A stretch of DNA of 63,917 bases from Cyclobacteriaceae bacterium. Its GTDB lineage: Bacteria > Bacteroidota > Bacteroidia > Cytophagales > Cyclobacteriaceae. Position 1 is the stretch's first letter. Each line of letters opens with the position of its first letter. A program made the position numbers and the translations under genes. The DNA lies in NCBI GenBank assembly GCA_012033595.1, contig JAAUQL010000021.1:1-63917 (forward strand). The letters run 5' to 3'. Shown piece after piece: positions 57,752-63,917 of this stretch. Below the pieces are notes generated by a model. The model saw only the letters and a program-made list of their open reading frames with translations, made no database searches and had not been told where the DNA came from.

Positions 57752-58627
57752 ATGACCAGGGGGGTATGGTTTATGCTTTTGGCCACGCTGCTGTTTTCCC
57801 TAATGAACGTTGCGGTCAAGTTATTGCCTCACATCCCCGCCGTCGAGATCGTTTTTTTCCGCTCTGTTGTATCCCTGTTTTTGAGCGTAGGAATATTGAA
57901 ATCCAGGAAAATATCCATTTGGGGTCACAATCACCTGCTTCTGATAGTGCGAGGGGTATCCGGAGCCCTGGCGCTGGTGCTATATTTCAAGATGATACAA
58001 GACATCCCTCTGGCCAGCGCCACTACCATATTGTTTCTTACCCCGGTATTTGCCTCTATTTTGGGGATATTTTTTGTTAAAGAGCAAGTGAAGCCCATCC
58101 AATGGCTTTTCTACCTCATCTCTTTTCTGGGCATTTTATTAATAAAAGGTTTCGATGCGCGCATTGGATCTTTGTATCTGCTCCTGGGTTTTAGTTCATC
58201 TCTTTTTTCTGGCATAGCTTTCAATTGCATCCGCAAGCTCAATACTTCCGAACACCCCCTGGTCATTATCTTTTATTTTCCACTGGTCACTTTGCCCATA
58301 TCAGGTGTGTGGACTTTATTTAATTGGGTAAAGCCGGAAGGTTGGGATTGGCTCATACTTCTCACGGTAGGTTTGCTCACGCAGGTCGCGCAGTACTTTA
58401 TGACACGTTCTTTTCAATCCGAGGAAATATCCAAGGTGGCGAGCTTGCGCTATCTGGGCATTATTTACGCGTTGGTTTTGGGGTATATCATTTTTGGTGA
58501 AGGCTTCGGATGGATGGTCTATTTGGGCATGGCCATTACCATTTTTGGGGTAGTGCTCAATATTTGGTATAAGCATAACCTGCTCAAATCTGACGAGGCC
58601 ATTTTCAAAGGAAAGTTGATGAATTAA
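57752..58627 (+). CDS. EamA/DMT-family transporter
   Basis: A 291-residue inner-membrane exporter with ten hydrophobic segments in two EamA repeats (GVWFMLLATLLFSLMNVAVK, ASATTILFLTPVFASILGIF, LGIIYALVLGYIIFGEGFGW). The ATG at 57752 is preferred to 57719 because family members begin directly with the first helix. DMT proteins move metabolites; the substrate cannot be read. It follows the ATPase gene by 81 bp and may share its transcript. Confidence 0.87.
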   Translation: MTRGVWFMLLATLLFSLMNVAVKLLPHIPAVEIVFFRSVVSLFLSVGILKSRKISIWGHNHLLLIVRGVSGALALVLYFKMIQDIPLASATTILFLTPVFASILGIFFVKEQVKPIQWLFYLISFLGILLIKGFDARIGSLYLLLGFSSSLFSGIAFNCIRKLNTSEHPLVIIFYFPLVTLPISGVWTLFNWVKPEGWDWLILLTVGLLTQVAQYFMTRSFQSEEISKVASLRYLGIIYALVLGYIIFGEGFGWMVYLGMAITIFGVVLNIWYKHNLLKSDEAIFKGKLMN

Positions 58628-58696
58628 TGAAATACGTATCATTCGGTTTTGCTTAATTCTATTAATTTTGTCGCGGTATTTAAATCAGATTGAATT

Positions 58697-59439
58697 ATGT
58701 CAGGACATAGTAAATGGTCGACCATAAAACGCAAAAAGGAGCGATCGATGCTAAAAGGGGTAAGTTATTTACCAAACTCATCAAGGAGATTACCATAGCT
58801 GCCAGAGAGGGTGGCGCCGAGCCCGAAGCCAATCCAAGGCTAAGATTGGCCATCGTCAATGCCAAAGGCAACAATATGCCCAAGGAAAATATCGAGCGCG
58901 CCATCAAAAAAGCAACTGGTGCCGATGCCGATCAATACATTGCCGTTACCTACGAAGGCTATGCATCTAATGGTGTAGCGGTATATGTGGAGTGTCTTAC
59001 CGACAATACGAACAGGACCGTTTCCAATGTTAGGGCAGCATTTTCTAAATATGGAGGAAACCTTGGAACCAATGGTTCCCTGGAGTTTATCTTTGGGCGT
59101 AAAGGCGTGTTCAATATCGAAATCACTGAAGGGATGGACGAAGATGAATTGATTCTTGAAATCATAGATGGTGGAGCAGAAGATGTGACATCGGAAGATG
59201 GCTACCTGACCGTGACCTGCGAAATGGCCAACTTTGGCGCGGTGCAAAAGAAATTGGAAGAATTGGAGATAGAGGCTGAAAATGCTGAACTGCAACGCAT
59301 TCCCAACACCCTGGTAACCCTCGACAATGAGGCTTTTGCCAAAGTGATGAAACTGATAGATGTACTCGAAGACAACGACGATGTGCAAAAAGTCTTCCAT
59401 AACCTCGACATTACGGAGGCGCAAATGGAATTGATCTAA
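58697..59439 (+). CDS. yebC: YebC/PmpR-family protein (apparent frameshift at codon 13)
   Basis: A translation-associated or regulatory protein of the YebC/PmpR family. The ATG at 58697 opens MSGHSKWSTIKRKK, the invariant family start, but the frame is lost at the A run 58733-58737, where one A is missing; from GAIDAKRGKLFTKLIKEITI onward the frame is correct to the stop. Restored length is 247 residues, normal for the family. Other motifs: AAREGGAEPEANPRLRLAIV, NMPKENIERAIKKA and ECLTDNTNRTVSNVR. Family members help ribosomes past polyproline stalls, and some bind DNA. Confidence 0.93.
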
Positions 59440-59442
59440 CCC

Positions 59443-59464
59443 GGGGCGAAAGCCCCTTTTTTTT
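59443..59464 (+). terminator. Rho-independent terminator
   Basis: ggggc, tetraloop gaaa, gcccc, then eight T, directly after the yebC stop. A textbook intrinsic terminator separating yebC from pncB. Confidence 0.95.
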
Positions 59465-59480
59465 AATTTTTCACCCAACT

Positions 59481-60956
59481 ATGGCAACTCTGAAAAAACT
59501 TTACGGCAGCTCCATGACCCTGCTCACCGATCTGTACCAAATCACCATGGCGTATTCTTATTGGAAAACAGGTATGGCCGAGCGCGAAGCGGTGTTTCAT
59601 TTGTTTTTCAGAAAAAAACCCTTTGACGGCGGCTATGCCATCGCTTGCGGTTTGGACTTAGCTATTGACTATATCCAAAATTTTGGATTTGATGATTCGG
59701 ATCTTGACTATCTGAAAACCCTCAATGGCAATGATGGCAAACCCCTGTTTGATTTGGGGTTTATCGAATATCTCAAAAATCTCGAGTTTTCATGCACCAT
59801 AGATGCCGTCCCTGAAGGTACACCGGTATTTGAGAATGAACCAATGCTCAGGGTGCAAGGCCCATTGCTGCAAGCCCAACTTATTGAGACACCGCTGCTC
59901 AACATCATCAACTTCCAAACTCTGGTGGCCACAAAATCAGCCCGGGTTTGCCAGGCAGCAGGCAAAGCGCCGGTAATGGAGTTTGGGCTGAGGCGTGCTC
60001 AAGGTTTTGATGGCGGAATGGCAGCCAGTCGTGCCGCTTTCATTGGTGGCTGTGCTACCACATCCAATGTGCTGGCAGGCAAACTGATGGGCATTCCCGT
60101 TTCGGGCACCCATGCCCATAGCTGGGTCATGTCTTTCGATAGCGAAAGTGAAGCGTTCGAAAAATATGCTGCCGCCATGGAAAATAATTGCACCTTGTTG
60201 GTCGATACCTACGATACCCGGCAGGGGATAGCCAATGCCATTGCGGTTGGAAAAGCGCTAAAAGCCCGGGGGAAAAAACTGATGGGCATAAGAATAGATT
60301 CCGGTGACCTGGCATACCTGAGCCAACTCGGGCGGACCATGCTGGACAACGCCGGATTGCACGACACCAAAATCATCCTGAGTAACGATATAGATGAATA
60401 CATACTCGAAAGCCTGCACGACCAGCACGCCAAGATGGATCTGCTCGGCATTGGGACTAAACTTGTGACAGCTTACGACCAGCCGGCACTCGGAGGCGTG
60501 TACAAGCTCTCGGCTTTAAAAAACAAAAAGGGGGAGTGGGAAAGTAAAATAAAGCTCTCTGAACAGACCATCAAAATTAATATACCGGGAATACAACAGG
60601 TAAGAAGGTTCTATCATAACGGCCTCATGATCACCGACATGATCTACGACATTGAATTGGGCGTTCATGATGACCCCACCATTGTCGATCCCAACGACCC
60701 TACAAAAACCAAAAGTATCAGGACAGAACATTTGTTTTCCGAAGATTTACTTGTCCCCATTTTTGAAAACGGCAAAAAGGTATATCAAAGTCCGGAGCTG
60801 GCCGACATTCGTGAGCGGGTATTCAAAGAACTGGAAAAATTGCATACGGGTATCAAAAGATTCGTAAACCCTCATGTATATGTGGTAGGCCTTGAGCAGC
60901 GTTTATATGAAAAAAGACTCAGGCTCATACTTGAGCAGCGTAATCTAATCAGTTGA
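59481..60956 (+). CDS. pncB: Nicotinate phosphoribosyltransferase
   Basis: A 491-residue enzyme joining nicotinate to phosphoribosyl pyrophosphate in NAD salvage. Motifs: LLTDLYQITMAYSYWKTGMA, AVFHLFFRKKPFDGGYAIAC, MEFGLRRAQGFDGGMAASRA, SGTHAHSWVMSF and GIRIDSGDLAYLSQLGR, all expected for the long PncB class. It lies 3 bp upstream of the nicotinamidase gene, giving a two-step salvage operon. Confidence 0.95.
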   Translation: MATLKKLYGSSMTLLTDLYQITMAYSYWKTGMAEREAVFHLFFRKKPFDGGYAIACGLDLAIDYIQNFGFDDSDLDYLKTLNGNDGKPLFDLGFIEYLKNLEFSCTIDAVPEGTPVFENEPMLRVQGPLLQAQLIETPLLNIINFQTLVATKSARVCQAAGKAPVMEFGLRRAQGFDGGMAASRAAFIGGCATTSNVLAGKLMGIPVSGTHAHSWVMSFDSESEAFEKYAAAMENNCTLLVDTYDTRQGIANAIAVGKALKARGKKLMGIRIDSGDLAYLSQLGRTMLDNAGLHDTKIILSNDIDEYILESLHDQHAKMDLLGIGTKLVTAYDQPALGGVYKLSALKNKKGEWESKIKLSEQTIKINIPGIQQVRRFYHNGLMITDMIYDIELGVHDDPTIVDPNDPTKTKSIRTEHLFSEDLLVPIFENGKKVYQSPELADIRERVFKELEKLHTGIKRFVNPHVYVVGLEQRLYEKRLRLILEQRNLIS

Positions 60957-60959
60957 AAT

Positions 60960-61577
60960 ATGAAAGCCTTAATTATTGTCGACATTCAGCATGATTTTTT
61001 GCCAGGTGGCGCACTTGCAGTAAAAGACGGAGATCTCATCATTGAGCCGGTCAATAAACTTATGGAGCATTTTCCTCTGATTGTTGCTACCCAGGACTGG
61101 CACCCGGCAGATCACCTGAGTTTTGCTTCTAACCATCCGTCGGCCAGCCCGGGCGATGTGATCGATCTGGAGGGATTGCCTCAGGTATTATGGCCCGACC
61201 ACTGTGTACAGGGGAGTGTGGGAGCTGCTTTTGCTGAAACATTGGACACATCGAAAATTGATAAAATTTTCCGAAAAGGAGAAAATAGACATATCGACTC
61301 CTACAGCGGCTTTTTTGACAATGGCAAAAAGCAAGACACCGGAATGTATGCCTACCTGAAAAAGCAGCAGATAGATGAAGTCTTTGTAGTAGGCCTGGCG
61401 ACCGACTATTGTGTGAAATTTACGGCAATAGATGCGGCAGCATTGGGTCTTAAAACCAGCGTAATTGCCAATGCCACCAAAGCAGTAAATCTGAAGCCAG
61501 GTGATGGTGATATGGCCTTGAAGCAGATGAGCTCTCTGGGCATAGGCGTAGTGGATTCTACTACGTATTTGATATAA
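60960..61577 (+). CDS. pncA: Nicotinamidase
   Basis: A 205-residue isochorismatase-fold amidase turning nicotinamide into nicotinate, the substrate of the gene before it. The catalytic Asp is in MKALIIVDIQHDFLPGGALA, the metal-binding DWHPADHLSF (Asp, His, His) is present, KGENRHIDSYSGF carries the catalytic Lys, and VVGLATDYCVKFTAIDAAAL holds the nucleophilic Cys. All active-site residues are in place. Confidence 0.95.
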   Translation: MKALIIVDIQHDFLPGGALAVKDGDLIIEPVNKLMEHFPLIVATQDWHPADHLSFASNHPSASPGDVIDLEGLPQVLWPDHCVQGSVGAAFAETLDTSKIDKIFRKGENRHIDSYSGFFDNGKKQDTGMYAYLKKQQIDEVFVVGLATDYCVKFTAIDAAALGLKTSVIANATKAVNLKPGDGDMALKQMSSLGIGVVDSTTYLI

Positions 61578-61579
61578 AA

Positions 61580-61610
61580 AAATGCCTGAAGGTTTCCCCA
61601 CACGGCATTT
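61580..61610. terminator. Possible terminator between convergent pncA and gapA
   Basis: aaatgcc (61580-61586) pairs with ggcattt (61604-61610) around a 17-base loop, followed by aaagtactttttta. It lies just after the pncA stop and before the gapA stop on the other strand, so it may serve both. The stem is short. Confidence 0.45.
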
Positions 61611-61632
61611 AAAGTACTTTTTTATTTGAGGA

Positions 61633-62633
<1,001 letters not shown>

Positions 62634-62671
62634 TTACTTATTGATTTTATAATGAAACAAAAAACCGATTG

Positions 62672-62701
62672 CAAAAGTACTAGGCTTTTAGGAAAAAACA
62701 A
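62672..62701 (-). promoter_or_regulatory. Bacteroidetes-type promoter for gapA
   Basis: On the minus strand TTG (62701-62699) and TACTTTTG (62679-62672) lie 19 bp apart, matching the -33 and -7 elements. The start codon is 38 bp downstream. Confidence 0.6.
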
Positions 62702-62762
62702 CTGACGAATGTCATGAAATCATTAATTAGCCAAAAAGTTTTAGAATAATTCCGCGAACTTG

Positions 62763-62793
62763 TTTGCAAATAAAAATCCACTATCTATATTTG
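62763..62793 (+). promoter_or_regulatory. Bacteroidetes-type promoter for tRNA-Glu
   Basis: TTTG (62763-62766) and TATATTTG (62786-62793), spacer 19, are a full match to the TTTG / TAnnTTTG consensus. The tRNA begins 19 bp after the -7 element. Confidence 0.75.
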
Positions 62794-62811
62794 CACTCGC
62801 AAAACAAAAAC

Positions 62812-62883
62812 GGTCCGTTCGTCTAGGGGTTAGGACGCCAGGTTTTCATCCTGGTAGCAGGGGTTCGATTCCCCTACGGACTA
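62812..62883 (+). tRNA. tRNA-Glu (anticodon TTC)
   Basis: A 72-base cloverleaf: acceptor GGTCCGT with ACGGACT (one G-T pair), D arm with GTCTAGGGGTTAGGAC, anticodon stem CCAGG/CCTGG with loop TTTTCAT giving anticodon TTC, and T arm GGGGTTCGATTCCCC. CCA is not encoded. It is followed by a terminator and then by integrase remnants, so its 3' end may have served as an attachment site. Confidence 0.95.
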
Positions 62884-62890
62884 CTCAAAC

Positions 62891-62920
62891 AAAGGTCAAC
62901 TTTTCTTAAAGTTGACCTTT
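62891..62920 (+). terminator. Rho-independent terminator after tRNA-Glu
   Basis: aaaggtcaacttt and aaagttgaccttt are exact reverse complements around a tctt loop, giving a 13 bp stem with flanking A and T bases. Confidence 0.9.
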
Positions 62921-63048
62921 TCTGCTTATTATCGAGCGGTTTTTAAAGTTTTACTTGCAGGTGATGGTAGGTAATTATGGGTAAAAACTACCCGATAAAC
63001 TACTCGATTTTTTTGGCTATGCGACGTACCAGCGAAGCGCAATGAAAG

Positions 63049-63276
63049 ATGTTCCCAACAGTCGTTTTTAATCCTAAAGGTTACAGGAACCAAAACAAAG
63101 AATACCTAATCTATTATAGGAATTGGCATCCAAATCAACGGGAGTTCAATTCTGGAATCAAATAACTTGAGAAGTACTGGCCGGGCAAACCAACCAAGTG
63201 GGTTAGTGAGCGGCAGCAGGCAGGGCGTGTATATAATGCTCAAATACATAAAACAAACACGGGGTTTTTGAAATAA
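63049..63276 (+). pseudogene. N-terminal remnant of a tyrosine recombinase (arm-binding domain)
   Basis: The frame reads MFPTVVFNPKGYRNQNKEYL, IYYRNWHPNQREFNSGIK, an in-frame TAA, then LEKYWPGKPTKWVSERQQAG and a stop. It resembles the arm-DNA-binding N-terminus of Bacteroidetes integrases, in which a small three-stranded sheet is followed by a K-x-W/Y-P turn. The core-binding and catalytic parts are missing. It lies 165 bp after tRNA-Glu, a common integration site. Confidence 0.5.
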
Positions 63277-63278
63277 TA

Positions 63279-63686
63279 TCAGGTCGCCCGGGCTTTGGCT
63301 GCCTCAAAGCCTGCCATGTGCGCTTCTTTACGAAGGCGCGCTCAAACGCTGCCAGGAGACCAAATACGTGAAATAAAAATTTCGCATGTGGCTGCCAGTA
63401 TCAATTTTGTCCTGATTACTTTGAAAGTGTACGCCTTTGGCCTCGAATGCGGCCACCCCATCTCCCGATATGATTTGCTTTTTTTGTTCACACCTGTATC
63501 GCGGTATTTTAGGTAGGTGTCCATATCCAGGTTATTACCCTCTATGGCTGAACGATACACCGCACTGGCCGTGATATAGAATTTAAAATCCAGTTTTCTG
63601 GCTTTTATTTTTTGCCAATGTTTTGCCAATGTAATAGGCTGCCTATCTTGGTATCGTTCTAAATGCTCATCGGACAATAATTGCAT
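63279..63686 (-). pseudogene. Fic-like protein remnant with internal stop
   Basis: The frame starting at 63686 (MQLLSDEHLERYQDRQPITL) contains FKFYITASAVYRSAIEGNNL and DMDTYLKYRD, matching the N-terminal helix of Fic-family proteins that precedes the AMP-transfer core. The HPFxxGNG catalytic motif is absent. The frame stops at 63342-63344 (TGA) and would continue in the same frame to ARLRKEAHMAGFEAAKARAT and a stop at 63279-63281. The gene is a deleted remnant inside the island. Confidence 0.45.
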
Positions 63687-63793
63687 GTAGCAAAGTTACA
63701 CAAACCAGTAAAGCCTTCATATTGCTGATTCAATATTAACCCAACTTGTATTATTGATCATGTAAATATCTGATATCCAATGGTTAGGCGTCA
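63687..63793. other. Intergenic, nothing recognised
   Basis: AT-rich spacer between the Fic-like remnant and the partial frame at the window edge. It could hold the promoter of the Fic-like gene. Confidence 0.3.
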
Positions 63794-63917
63794 TCAATGG
63801 TACACTACATATTTTTTCTGGTCGGCGATCATTGATTTGGCACCAGTAGCCTGATAGATTTCCAGCACTTCATTTATAGGCCTGGATGGTTTGCGTAAAC
63901 ACATTTGTTTCGTTTTT
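63794..63917 (-). CDS. 3' end of an unidentified gene running off the window
   Basis: An open frame on the minus strand enters from beyond the window and ends at a TGA at 63794-63796, with residues KPSRPINEVLEIYQATGAKS and ADQKKYVVYH. An ATG occurs inside, so it might also be a 37-codon short frame. No family is recognised. Confidence 0.25.
   Translation of the reverse strand, partial: KTKQMCLRKPSRPINEVLEIYQATGAKSMIADQKKYVVYH

Overview
The window looks like a chromosomal segment of a member of the Bacteroidetes, most probably a gliding or marine-type Cytophagales relative. The reasons are promoters of the TTTG / TAnnTTTG type (upstream of tRNA-Glu, gapA, pdhB and a TPR lipoprotein gene), type IX secretion genes (a PorV/PorQ-family barrel and a gingipain-fold PorU2-like sortase), a gliding-type C-terminal sorting domain, a TonB-dependent receptor with a carboxypeptidase-like N-terminal domain, many SxC lipoproteins, a Bacteroidetes-type HU protein and a fused aspartokinase/homoserine dehydrogenase.

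Layout. 1-7.1 kb is an accessory region: several decayed RAYT (REP-associated tyrosine transposase) elements bounded by inverted REP-like ends, a truncated tyrosine recombinase, a ParE/RelE-type toxin-antitoxin pair, two paralogous lipoproteins, an HU-like protein and a minimal Rhs-core polymorphic toxin with a nuclease-like tail followed 2 bp later by a leucine-rich-repeat protein, probably its immunity partner. 7.1-13.2 kb is a phytate locus (TPR-HTH regulator, TonB receptor, beta-propeller phytase lipoprotein). 13.3-21.3 kb carries housekeeping genes (hisS, ybaB, a glycosyltransferase, a TPR/OmpA-like lipoprotein, pdhB). 21.3-25.5 kb encodes a sugar-activation operon: a nucleotidyltransferase and an 1107-residue GHMP kinase-UDPGP pyrophosphorylase fusion. 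25.5-31.7 kb is a two-gene signalling block, one of which reads as a single kinase of about 1688 residues once two frameshifts are repaired. 32.1-38.2 kb is the PorV-PorU2 pair. 38-47 kb has small conserved proteins, a TerB-like/ABCG fusion transporter, a YdcF-like protein and a lemA-TPM-TPM operon. 47.5-62.6 kb is mostly metabolic: thrA-thrB, a DUF1080 protein, a sensor kinase, a CE15-like esterase, tRNA-Arg, sucC, a LolD-like ATPase, a DMT exporter, yebC, the NAD-salvage pair pncB-pncA and gapA. After tRNA-Glu at 62.8 kb the window enters a decayed island with a truncated integrase and a broken Fic-like gene.

A technical point affects the annotation. Eight reading frames, including the housekeeping genes gapA and yebC, are broken by the apparent loss of exactly one base, in most cases within a run of identical bases. 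Restoring one base at each site gives full-length proteins whose lengths are multiples of three, so these genes are annotated here as single loci with a likely sequence error and not as pseudogenes. The most interesting biological candidates are the mini-Rhs toxin/LRR pair, the RAYT-REP element family, the kinase-pyrophosphorylase fusion operon, and the TerB-ABCG fusion.
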